From NCBI GenBank assembly GCA_964247055.1, contig OZ176050.1, positions 3,410,001-3,474,000 on the forward strand: a stretch of 64,000 nucleotides of DNA, given 5' to 3'. A program made the position numbers and the translations under genes. Under the pieces are notes generated by a model, which had not been told where the DNA came from, did no database searches, and saw nothing but the letters and a program-made list of their open reading frames with translations. How positions within the stretch are numbered: position 1 is the first letter of the stretch; every line of letters begins with the position of its first letter. Shown here piece after piece: positions 12,801 to 24,967 of this stretch. This DNA is from Paragordius varius (Eukaryota > Nematomorpha).

Positions 12801-15800
12801 ATCAATACTATGATATGAAAGATATTTGTGCCTTTTTGACTGAATCCGATACTTATAATCTCTATAATGATGGAGTATTATTCAGGTAATATTGCGATGG
12901 CATAAACAACTGATTAAGTATTTCACCAATATTTTATACTATGGCCAAACAATTTAACGTTAAAATTTTTGGAATCAAAAAAACTTACCAAAAATTATAT
13001 AAACTTTTACAATAAATAGCGGTGTATATTTGGTGCGCATCAATAATACAGTATATGAAGGGATTGCCTTTCCATATTCGTCTGACAGTTTGGAAGGAGT
13101 AACGATTCTTAGCGATTTTAAGCCATTCAACCCGGAAGTTCTTAAAGACTTTGTCAATGATGAAGAAAATGTACAAATTGCTTTAAATGAGGTATTATTT
13201 AGTTAAATATAATTGTTAACTAATTAATTTATTAATAAGCCACAAATATATTTCACATCAACATATATATACACATATATATTTATGTGCTGTTGATGTT
13301 GAACTTGCAGTCGATTATCGACCATTAGCAATTTAAAGGAAAACTTCCTTCTCTCGGTTCTGTGGTGGGCTTTTTGAGATAGTTTTTGCAGTATTTTGGA
13401 AAATTATAAAATTTCGTCTATCCACCGAATACGTCTTCTTGCCATTTACTTTTCCTAACATAATATCCTTTTCCAAAAAATGTCCTCAAATCATGTGTTA
13501 AAAATAACCGAATTTTTGTTTAATTATTTTACCACGAAGCGTTGTTTGTGCGTTGATTTTGTTTGCAATATCAATCTTCACTTTGTCCTTCCATGTGATG
13601 CAAGTATTTTTCTCCAGCAAAACAATTCAAAAGCATTTATTCTTTTCTTGTCATCACCTTTATGACCAGCTTTACAGCCGTATCACATAATAAGAAATAA
13701 GCGTTTATTAATTGGATTTTTGTTTTTGGATTTATATCATGCGATTTCCATATTTTGTAATGTGAGGCTAGAGCGCATTTGGCGATAGATATGCGTCTTT
13801 TTATGCCATGTGAACTTGAGCTTGATTTGTTGATAATGCTCCTAAGGTATATGTATTCGTTGACCACTTAAATTGTTTCGTTATTAATCCCAAGCGGGTC
13901 ATTGATATAAGGGGAGTTGATGTGTAATATTTCTGTTTTATTGGGATTCAGGATTGTATTTTTTGCACTCATTTATGAAAAATTGGAAGACTGTTTTCAA
14001 CGCTTGATTGTGAATTGGCTGGGATTAGCGTGTCGTCGATGTAGTGGGGAGTTGTTAGAGTGTGATCACCTCCCTGTATCCTGGAAGATTTAGATTTATC
14101 GTGATGCATTCCAAAAAAATGCTGAAAAACATGGGAATAAAATACAGTCTTGACGTAAACCTATGTTCATTGGGCATGTGGGTCCATGCGGGGTGCTAAG
14201 TAACTGTTATGAATTCGCGTATATGGAATTAATTTGTTTGATTAAGTGTACGGAAACTTCTATTTGTTTAAGGGCCGTGTTAAACAGTATCAACGGCCTT
14301 AGAGAAATCCACGAAGCATAGGTGTAACTCATTTTGGGATTCATAGTTTTTTTCCATCATCTAATGTTTGAGATCACATCTCGGCTTTCTTTTTTTCTCT
14401 AAAGCCCGTCTGTGTGAGATTTCCTGGTTAGTATAGGTTTGTAGACGATTTTGTATTAGTTTTAGAAACATTTGTTAGATTTTGTTAATTAATGCTATTG
14501 TGCTGTAATTTTCACACAGTTTAGGATCGCCCTTTTTGAATGTCGCGACCACTAAAGATTTTTTTCAGTCCGCCAGGAATTACTGAAAATTTTTTGGAAT
14601 GAGTGAATTAATTTTAAGGATATGCTTAGTAGTTCTGTAGGAATTTCGTTATATTCTTCTGCTTTGCCAGTCAATGAATGCCTCAGGGCCCAATCAATTT
14701 CTTCCTTCAGTATTGGTGGCTTTTTATTTGTTCAAGATTTTTTCCAAAGTTTAATTACTTCTTTCCTATCAGTCAGAAGTTTTCCATTAGGGTGAGACAT
14801 GGGGCTGTACATTTGTTTGCGCGGGTAAATATCTTTAATGTAAGAGAGTAGTTGCGGTTAAATTTGGCAGGTTGATCTAGGTTAGCGCAGATTGTATTAT
14901 AATGAGATTCTTTGTCGGATTTAATGCTTTTTTGTAGTTTATTATTAATATTTATATATTCAATGGGAGTGCTTTTAGCTATTCTTCTCTGATCGATTAG
15001 GTAGATGCTTTGTTGTGATATGGTAGATTTTTTATTTTTGGTTGGGCAAGCGGTATAGCTTTGACTGTTTCAGTGGTAATATTTTATGCTGACCAAAGTT
15101 ACTCAGTATTAAATGATTCATGGTTTAAGGATTGGAATTTATTGTTAAGGGTGAAATCAGCAGATACTAGATTATAGTTTTTGGTTGGCAAAATTTTTTG
15201 TGGATGTTGAAGTCTTAATTTTATTTTTTTTGGGCAGCTCGCATAGCATCTAGTGTTCTGGAATGAGCTTTAGTTTGATTGCATTCCAATATATAAAATA
15301 TTTGGCTTCGATATTTATGGAACGGTGAGGTCCAAGTGTAAAGGCGTCTATTAGGTTGTTTAAAAACTAATTTGCACTCAAAAATTTGTTATTGTCTATA
15401 ATCAATTAGTCATTCACCTCGAGGGTTTTTGGCTTTACCGAGACCTTTTTCCACCAGTTACCTTGTCTGTTTTATCGTTAGCTATGTAGTTAAAATTACC
15501 GATGTAGAAAGTTTCTTTTTTGGATGTTTCTCTGAGAGTTGTTTGTAAGTCATTATAGAAATTTTCGCCGTCTTCGGACGAGCACTCATGGGGGCATAGA
15601 CTTGATATATTGATATAGCCTGGGATTTCAATTTGTAGGGATATATTTTGATCGTAGATAGGTCTACATATATCGGTATGTTCAGCGAGAAAATTCGAAT
15701 TTAACTACATCCATTTCGTTTAAGCTCACCGTCTGAATTATAAAACGAATGACTGTGGCATTTATGAGTTATGTTGCATGTGTCTCCGACAGCCCCAACA

Positions 15801-16332
15801 CATAGATGTTTACATTTCATCACGCGTATTATATAAAAACGTATATTTCATGTCGCCATGTTTATTGTAAGGTTACCGTATTTCAAAGTTATTCTTTTAT
15901 ATTGGGTTTGTGGCTTAGTGGTGGTGTACTGTATAAAAATTAATAAAAAGAATCAGTATGATATTTCCACTGATGTTTAAAATAGTTTTTATAAAATAAT
16001 TTAGTTGTTTGGGTTAAAAACTGCCGATGTGCTATAAATTTTGGGTTTATGACTTGTAATCTGTGGTAAAGCGATAAACATTTTCTGTCATAAAAGTCGT
16101 GTAAAATATCTGGAAGATAAAGTGATTTTCTAAATGATGGAATTACTTTTGAATAAAAAACTGATAATGGATCGATGAATTATAGGATTGTAGTTAGCTA
16201 ATATTTATTTTGGATAATTTAATTTTAGATCAGTAATATAGGTGAAATAAGAAATTATTATAATACGATAAAAACCATTTATCACATAAAAAATTTCCTA
16301 GATATTTAAAGGTACACGCTTCCCAGGTGTGA

Positions 16333-16372
<40 letters not shown>

Positions 16373-17153
16373 ACTTCCGCTAGATCTCATTTTATTAGAT
16401 TTTTATATAAACCCTTTTTTGCTTTATAAAAAAATTTTGGAGAAAATATTGAATAACTAATTGAATTTGAATTTTTTAAGTAAGTTGGCACCTTGCCGGA
16501 AAAATAAAAGCTAATTTAATTTTGTGTATTCGCTGTGATCATGCGACACATACTTAGTGCAAATTATATCTAACACGGTCATCAACCGGTCATTACTAAA
16601 CAAATCAAGACTCTTAATTGCTAATATAAAACCGATTTAAGCAAATAAATTAAAACAACCAATTACTATGGCTTGTTAATTTATTTTATCAATATAATTT
16701 TAGAATGCTATTTTTATATATTTTAATTATTTCCCACCAAATACAAACAATATATATAATATTCAAAGGTAACCTTTGATGCTGCCGGACCCAATAACTA
16801 TCTAGTTATCTTCAATCTTTTTAACAATTCTGTAATCAATTTGCAAGCCAGAAAACAAAAAAAGGTATGTTTCTCTCATTAAACAATCATAAAATATATA
16901 TAATTTTCAATTCATATAGATTGTGGTCCATCAAAGCAATAGAGGTGTGAAGGTAAGCATTACAAAAGAGGATGATCGAGTTGATACTACTTTTTACAAA
17001 AACTATGTCGTTTTTAGCTTCCGAAAATGGGTCGCCAACGTACCGAGATCCGAGCAATCAGTATCATTGACGGGTCAGGTCGTTTTATATAAGAAGAATG
17101 CAATCAAGACATGTGATAACACCATTAAAGCAAATACAAATTATTTAGAATAA
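9863..17153 (+). CDS. Unrecognised secreted protein, tandem copy 2 (complete, nine exons, 355 aa)
   Basis: Exons: 9863-9920, 10618-10687, 10767-10800, 11438-11578, 11720-11897, 12801-12885, 13020-13191, 16769-16864 and 16920-17153. Junction phases 1, 2, 0, 0, 1, 2, 0, 0 close on a single frame of 356 codons including stop. Residues 1-17 (MYVLFVGLLFTLVHCIS) look like a signal peptide; a Thr/Pro linker (TTAPPPPNP) follows at about 22-31. The body has four Cys (PMCFM, EDCFE, DICAF, KTCDN) and three N-glycosylation sequons, with no transmembrane segment. I recognise no family. Exon 5 ends at donor GTAAAT; the frame stays open past it here but meets a stop at once in copy 1, so the splice is preferred. 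Intron 7 carries a 3-kb LINE and intron 3 a MITE. The role is unknown; the paralogue pair suggests an expanding secreted family. Confidence 0.82.
10950..11217. mobile_element. 268-bp hAT-like MITE in intron 3
   Basis: Starts CAGAGGCGTGGCT and ends AGCTACGCCACTG (inverted terminal repeats, 11/13). The flanking 8-mers agree only partly, as expected for an old insertion. Its interior is richer in G+C than the surroundings. The same element's right end is at 1-45 in the other gene copy. Confidence 0.65.
13285..16332 (-). mobile_element. Degenerate LINE inserted in intron 7 of copy 2
   Basis: Intron 7 is 526 bp in copy 1 but 3577 bp here. The extra DNA sits within the shared (TA)n tract. Minus-strand translation shows an endonuclease remnant (GLSETHAT near 15780; FYIGNF-like block near 15500), an RT core (about 14000-14500), then EYIYLRSIINKSSSSSHGI and IKRRISIAKCAL (13640-13867), and a C-terminal block down to about 13300. 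Many stops and frameshifts make it dead. It resembles the LINE at 7300-9545 in organisation. Since copy 1 lacks it, it came after the gene duplication. No clean target duplication is visible in the TA-rich flanks. Confidence 0.72.
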
Positions 17154-17237
17154 TGAAATACCATGGTGCCTTATTAATTAAACAAATAATTAAAATTAAA
17201 ATTATAGCATATGATACATATCCATAGTAATTTAAAA

Positions 17238-17248
17238 AATAAAATAAA
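17238..17248 (+). promoter_or_regulatory. Overlapping polyadenylation signals of copy 2
   Basis: Two overlapping AATAAA hexamers about 85-95 bp after the stop codon, at the position equivalent to 3380-3385 after copy 1. Confidence 0.45.
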
Positions 17249-17442
17249 TTATGAATGATCTTGTTAATTTATCTTGGCATTCTTACTGTTTTTTAAGGGA
17301 TATTGATTTTGAAGTTATTTACAAATGTAGAATTAGTCGTAAATACTTTTAGTATCATCTTTCGAACAAAAATTCAATTCTTTAATTAACATGATGGTAG
17401 CCTGGTTTATGATTAATTCTACCTACATATAATAGTTTTAAC

Positions 17443-18406
17443 CAGAGCCCGGACCAGAACGTGGTTTCTGATATAACAGATATTCCTTCAGTATGCTTTC
17501 ATGCCGGTTTAGATTCCAAAATTTTAGGGACCAACCCTGCTCCGGTTCTATTCTTTAAGTAGCTAGTTTCAAATTTAAATAAGTTTTTATTTTTTAAAAA
17601 ATAAATTTATTGTTTTTTTTAATAAAAGTTTATTGTATAACAATTTTTTAGTGTTTATCAAAATAAAATGTAAAATGTTGTTCAAATTATTTAAAAAAAT
17701 GATCATATGATAACATTTTTTTTCTTATACAATGGCAATGAAATTACCGTAACTATTTTTTAATAATCTACCTTTAAGACTTAAAAACCATAGATACGAA
17801 GATTTTTTATTCTATACATTAATATTGTTTGAAATAAACTTTTAGTTACAAACCATAAATTATATATTGGGCTCTACTCAGGAAAGGTAAAATACTATGT
17901 ATCCGGGTAATGCATTCTTATATTATCCTAAAAATTTAAAAGTAACTTACAAATAATTTTATAATATCTAATTTTAATAAAACCCATGGGGTATAAAAAC
18001 CCAAAACAGAAAAAATGCGGCAAACAATATATGTCATTCGAACAGCAGCCCCACATATTTTACAAAAATATTGAAATTTTATCATGTAATGTTGGATTAG
18101 CGGTATAGTGGTTCACAACACATTATTATGTGAAAGTTCCAATATAATAAAAACAAGGATCTCGTTATTTTATAAAATGTGATACTTATTTTAAATTTAA
18201 GCAGTCAAGTATAAATTAATTTACGTTGGGTCAGAAAAAATTGGCACCGGTTTTAGAGTCATTAAATATGGATTAACCCGGTTTTGGTTCTACTTGCTCA
18301 AGATCCCCCTATTACGGTTCCAAAATTTTAGAAACTACCTCTTCCATTTAAATTCCCAGGAACGAAACCGGTTCCAGATCCACTTTTCGAACCGTTCGAA
18401 GCACTG
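17443..18406. mobile_element. hAT-like non-autonomous element, copy 2 (about 964 bp)
   Basis: Begins CAGAGCCCGGACCAGAAC and ends GAACCGTTCGAAGCACTG, so both ends read CAG..GC...GA(A)C inward. The end regions are rich in GGTTCC/ACCGG motifs; the inside is A+T-rich and non-coding. Flanking 8-mers (GTTTTAAC and ATCTTCAC) agree at 5/8. Relatives: 3568-6500, 23492-23885, 41360-42457 and a fragment near 26500-26660. Confidence 0.6.
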
Positions 18407-20278
18407 ATCTTCACTATTCCCAAGATGTTTAGTATTTTGGTTTCGTATATTTTATCTTCTGAAAAAAGTAATTAATGTTTTCTAATTTCTTAAAACACAT
18501 TAGATTATTTATTACAAAGGCACCTTGAGTTTAGATTTGTATTTAAAAATATTTAAGCCTTTTTCGTTAAAAGATCAATCTTTAAATTCAATGCATATTC
18601 AAGTAAAATAGTTATGATTTAGCCATTGCTGCCTGACCGGACGGTACACCATATTTTTGGCAGCAGAGAAAAGACTAAACCAGGTGGTATATTTTTTCAT
18701 TATACTTTTAATAAAACATATTCATGCTACTTTTAAATAACATCTAGGCTCTAGGCACATCTTAGGTTTGTTAAAAATGCTTTCTGGTTTCTCTTGATCC
18801 ATAATAAGTCTGATATATATCGAGCATTTTATCAATAGCCAACAATAATTTTTTATCCATGAGATTAAACCTATTTAAACTTGCTTTTCCTCTGAACGTT
18901 TCTTATTTATCCACAAAGTCATACACCGTTTTCTAATTTTTCAATGGAGACATATCTTTATTTAAGACAAAATGAAGAGACGAGATTTTATGGTTTATAG
19001 GATTTACAAATGTTTTTTAGCCCTTGGCGTATACTCACTGACCTCTATTATTGATTATTACATTGGTTGATTGCCTTTATTTACTCCTATCATGGGAGAA
19101 AACATTTACCGTCAGACACAATAGAATTATTTGTTTGATTCCCCTATAAATTTTAGAGTTTCATAATAGAAAAACTCATTAAACAAAGGTCGTATTTAAA
19201 TTGCTACCACAAATTTTCCAAGTCTAATTTTCAATTATCCATCACATTCTCATTTCAATGAAAAATAATAAAATTCTTGACACCTTATTTCCCTCATTTC
19301 TTAATAGATCTTTTTGATGCATATAAAAAATAAAATAGCCAAAAAATTTGCATGGATCACTGGTTTAAAGATTTCTTTTACCCGAAAATTTGAGAAAGAA
19401 TTGGGCTAAATATAAATTTACACCCGAATATAGGAAAATTCTTAGGTGCATATAATCGGCAACGTATTATACAGTAAAAGTTTTACCACCAACCTAATTG
19501 GTTCAATTGTTACCGGTTAAAATTTTTTAAATACCATGCATTTCTGGCATCTAACCCTACAGAATCAAGAAAAACGGAAATAGAAATGAATAGATAGACA
19601 ACTTCTTCTGAAATATGTGACTGCTGTGAAAAATAAGTAAATGCAATAGATTTAGGTACTTATGGCAAAAATTCTAGTATATTTTGATGTCTGATATCCT
19701 CACAACATGTAAAATTTTGCATATTAGTTTCATTCCCAAATATAACATTTATATTTTAAATTCAGCCCTAAACATTTTAATTTATCTTTAAATTAGAATT
19801 TACGTTCAACATTTCAAAATCCTAAAACATGCGTAATTAATTAATATTTTATATTTTTAACATTTCGAATATACCCTTAAACTCAGATTTGCCCAAAAAA
19901 GAAATTGTTATTTTTGGAAAAGGAAATTTTGTTTGAAATTAACACATGTTTAAATTAAAAATGTTCGGGGGCGATCAATGGTGAATTCTAAGTGTCCAAA
20001 AATGAATCGAGGTGTAAACAGTATATATTTTTATATAGTAAATATATGCACTTTAAATTTAAAAGACAAAAAAGTTTTTTTAACTAATCCATAGAATAAT
20101 TATTGCCGAAAATATTCGGCTTTTTTAAGGAATTCAATTTAACGTGCATGGATTCAAAACTGATTGAATATAAAATGACAAATCTAAAAACACCCTAATT
20201 TATTTTTTAGCTATTACGGTTCTTATTAACAAAACTAATATTTATTTACTACCCGATGAATGCATGATGTTACAGATA
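18407..20278. other. Intergenic region between convergent genes, nothing identified
   Basis: About 1.9 kb between the end of copy 2 and its flanking element and the 3' end of the large minus-strand gene. I found no exon with splice signals, no RNA gene and no repeat with ends. Confidence 0.5.
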
Positions 20279-20284
20279 TTTATT
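20279..20284 (-). promoter_or_regulatory. Polyadenylation signal of the 94-exon gene
   Basis: AATAAA on the minus strand, about 104 bp after the TAA stop at 20388-20390. It fits the end of the large gene. Confidence 0.45.
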
Positions 20285-20387
20285 ATTTTTTATCTTATTT
20301 ATATATATACAATCATATTTTTGTACAGAAAAATATGCATAAAGGTAGGAATTATATATACACTGATAAGTAGTAGACAATAAAAAT

Positions 20388-20656
20388 TTAAGCCGCTTCC
20401 ACCTTAATTTTAATGGGCATTTCACTTCCGTCAGCATCACATTGATATAAACCATAATCAGAGGCTTGGACATTCGGTATCAAAAGTGTGCCTTGCCTAC
20501 TTTGCGAAGTACTGAGAGATCCGTCGAGTCTGACCCATTTAGCATTGCATTCCGTTTGTCCTGGGATGGGGCAATTGCATTTTAAAGTTAAGGGTTTCCC
20601 GGGTGCTATTCGCACAACCGTTGGTGGAACAGTTTGTACAAACTTTGTTTGCAATG
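20388..20656 (-). CDS. Exon 94: C-terminal Ig domain and stop
   Basis: After acceptor AAATAG the frame gives an Ig domain: RIAPGKPLTLKCNC, ECNAKWVRLDGS (core Trp) and LLIPNVQASDYGLYQC, then IKIKVEAA and TAA. As in domain 2, a CxC and an extra Cys before the Trp suggest a second disulphide. The protein ends right after the Ig fold, with no membrane anchor. Confidence 0.88.
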
Positions 20657-23600
20657 CTATTTGCACACATTTAAATAATATTTTTTAGGAAAAGTTGGCC
20701 ATTTTTAAAATATGACTATTCTAAATAACTTTTTAAATCTAAACTATCTTTCTTATTAACCTTATGTTTATTTTCTTGGGACATTAAAAAGATTGGACTT
20801 ATTTCATAGCGCAGATTATATCTAAATTTGGTTAGTATGTGATATATAAGTGATATTATATATGTGCATATATAATTTATTTATTCTATATGGCATTATA
20901 TACATAATCCAGGTAAGTGCATGATATTGTGCCAATATCAAAATAATTTCATGCGTGCTGCTGTGATTTACATATTAATATATATACAGTATCAAAACTA
21001 GGGTGCAAATTAGTAAAAAATATAAAAGATTTATATAAGATTGATGGCAATATCAGTTAAAATTAACCGGTTACAGGAGATACAGCTGTTACAGACGGGA
21101 CAATGGAAGATGCGACGCCTAAAAGAATAGCATAAAAATATGAATTATTATTGCAGGGAATCTATGTATTTTATCAATATTTATTTAATAATAATTCTCT
21201 CAAAATAGCCAACTCTTTGGCACGTATATGCATTTGGACTCACAAAAATCATTTGAATTGCATTAAAAGTAAAACCCTTACACAGCCTCTCTAAATTAAT
21301 TGTTTATTGTTTTAATAAATTAAAAATGATTTTTCCCTTCATGGAAAATATTTTATAATATTCATAAAATATACCCGAAGATACAGGAAAACTTCCAGTT
21401 AAAACTGTTGATGCACTCGGAGGCTCAGTAACAATCTCTGCGACTGTAACAATAGTTGTCAATTCAGGGAGAGCGGGTTGAGATACAAGGCTGGCTGTTG
21501 GAGCTTCTGAAATAACTTGACCAGCCGCAACATTTTCTATATTAAGCAAAAATAAAAGAATTGTTATTTTCAAATTTTGGTATTGAGATTATAAGAGTTG
21601 AATATATAATCGGATAAACTTGTATGTAAAATTTTAATAAATTTCTCATTACACACGCTTCTTTTTTTAATATATATTTTAACCTTAAAATGGTTAAATG
21701 CTATATATAAAAGAGCTTTGTTCAAATCAAATATCAATACGATTTTAGTATTCAATTAAAATTAATTCGTACCAACTGGGGCCACATTAATAATTGGGGA
21801 GGGTGGTTCAGTTACAACCTCGGCTACTGTGATTACAGTTGTGGCTTCTGGAATGACAGATTCGGATATTACCGGTTGAGGTTGAACTGGAGCTAAGAAT
21901 TGATATAATTTTATAACAATGCGAATTAGGGAATATAGAAATATTTACAAATTAGTGATATTGATGGATAAATATGGTTAAATTTATGATATTTACAATA
22001 CCCGATATTGGTTGAGCTATATTAGTACCTGTTTGTGAGGGTATAATGACAGGAACAGGGGCTGGAATTATAGTTTGAACTAATAATAAAAAAGATTGTA
22101 TTTATTTTCATTTTGATTAATTAACTTCAAATATCAATGATTCCGATGGTTTATCAAATTGTCATTAAATTATTTTGTTAGATATAATTTAAGAAGTGTA
22201 GTACCTGGACCGACTACAGTTGGGGTCACGATTTCTGTGGATGGTATCACGAGCTGTTCTGATATCAATGAATCAATAGGTGTTGCAGCATCTAATCAAT
22301 AAATTAATAATTGTATATTTATAATTAAAAATAGGGAAATCTGTTAAAAAATTCATCATTATAAAACAAAAATGATTCATATACTTTCTAAAGATTCTGT
22401 AACGATTTCAATGGGGGGTGTGGTGGCATAATCAATTTCAACTGGGGCGGGAACTGGTTGTTCTATAATTATATAAAAATATTATTCAAATATTTTTTTC
22501 ATTTTTGTTATTATACTATCAATGACTTAATATGAACCTGGGGCGACTATGGGCTGTGCCGTTTCTCCAACTACAATGGGTGCTGGAACTATTGCTGTAT
22601 GAAATAAAATAAAAAATATATATTGTTACAGTTTTGGAATCAAGTTTGAGTCCCGAATTATTATTAACTAAAATCTGTAATAGACTTCTTTTTAAATATT
22701 TTTGACCTTTGGTAAGCTTTTTTTAAAACAGAAATTAAGTAACCTGGCGCGACAGCTGCAGAAGGCGGTTCTGTAATAATTTCAGTTACAGTTATAACGG
22801 AAGGGGCTTGGGATACGGTTTCAGAAACAACCACCGCTATCATATAACGATAAAAAATTATATGAATTTTTAAAAATACAGCGGCCCGAAAAATTATATA
22901 ATTTATATACGTGATTGTGGTGCATCAGGGACTGAAGGCGCTGCTATGGGAATATATGATAATTTATGTAAATATTACATTAACTAGTGATCTCTTAAAA
23001 ATAATTTTTAAAATGTGATATATTTTTTCAGAGTATTTTATACCTGGTAAAGGTTCGACGGATTGGGGAACTTCTTGAACAGCTGGAGGGAGTGGAACAG
23101 CTATGGATTTTAAAATAAAAGTATATTTATTGTAAAAAAATATTTGTAAACTCCATATAGTAAGAAAAAGTTAGCAAGTTTTAACATTTTAGTTTTAAAA
23201 AAAATGTACCACCAAGGCCTGGGGCGGCAACTAGAGGGGGTTCGGTAATTATCTCAGTAACAGTTATTACCGATGGTGCTTCTGACACACTGGATTGTAA
23301 AACAACGGGGGCTATATATTTTAACACATATCCGATTACAAAAATATACTTTTTGACTAAAATATTTATAGTCAAATAACTTAGATAAAATCAATAAACA
23401 TCATTAAAATTCACAAAAAAAATTTTCCCCAATTTATCTCGAAAACCACCAGTTTTAGATATTGTTTAATTTCATGATAAGAATTTGGACTCAGAACTGG
23501 AACCGTTTTTTGGCTCCGGCCGATTCTGGTTCACATGTAAAAAACGGTTTGGGACATATGTTATTTGATAAATATTTGTTGAACAAATAGTTTTGATCTA

Positions 23601-24935
23601 TATTCCATAATTTTAAAGTTATTAATTATAGTTGGGATGGTGCGATGAATTATATATAAACAAAAAATCTCTGCAATCTGAAACCTATAAAATATAGATT
23701 TATTGTATACAAATAAAAACTATAAATAAGGGTAACATTATTAATTATAAAAAGAAAAATGAAAAAACTATTATCGAAACCTCGGTTTTAGCTCTAAAAC
23801 AGAATTGTTCAATTAGCAAACGGTAAAAAATAAGGTCATGGTACCGGTTCCATATAAACCACTTCGGTTTCAATCCTTGAAAATTAAGGATTTTTTACGA
23901 CAAACGGATTATTTTGTTAAATCAGAAAGAACCCTTTACTATATTTATTCTCGAAATATAAATAATTAAATCAATAAATACCAGATGTGACTTGTTCGAT
24001 TAAAAAATTTTAAAATATTATTAAAATTTAAATATAAGTATAGTTAATAAATTTTTTAAAAAATATGACTGTATCTAAATAATACCTATTGATTCTGGTG
24101 CTGTTGGTGTAGGTTGTCCTATTTTTCAATTTAAATAAATATTTAACAGATAAGTTTCGACAAACAACAATTTGATTGATATTCGTTTGTTAAAAATTTA
24201 AATATCAAACATAAAAAAACCATATTTTATTATAAAAAGGAACCTGGTTGTAAAGCAGCACCTGCGGCTAATACTCCTGCAGCTGGTAAAGCAGCTAAAA
24301 TTGTTAGAAATAAAATGTTATATGTCAATTATATGTAACCTCCTGTAAAAAGGTAATTCAATTAATTATTATTGCATCAAATATATTCACCATTGTAACA
24401 AAATAACCAATCAAACATACAAGTTAGATATCAGCAAATAAAAATATAAAATCAAATGTGTATAATAATATCCACAAGTTAATTTTGTATTAATCTTTCA
24501 CATATTTTGTTTTGATTATTAAATACTTTGACCGTGCATAACTTCATTTGTCAAGCTATTATTTTATCCCGTAAAAAAGAGCACAAGGTACAATCATGCT
24601 AAGGCAACTAATGAAAAATTGAATAATTAATCAATAAAAAACCAAACCTTGAGGTCCTTCTGTAGGCTGCGCAACAGATTCCTGAGGTTGTACGGCGCTA
24701 ACCGCGCTTTCAGCTAAATCAAGAAATTATACAAGTTTAAACAAGATAGATATACACTTGATATTTATTACAAATCAGGCAGATATTGAAGAAAAATATT
24801 TCATTTGGAGTCGCTTAAACACGAATTTAATAATTACCAGGGGGAATTTCTACTGGTATTGGCGCTACAACTGGTGCGGATGGAGTTTCTAAAACAAAAA
24901 GGGTTACACATATTTTTTTAATTTATCATTAATCA

Positions 24936-24967
<32 letters not shown>

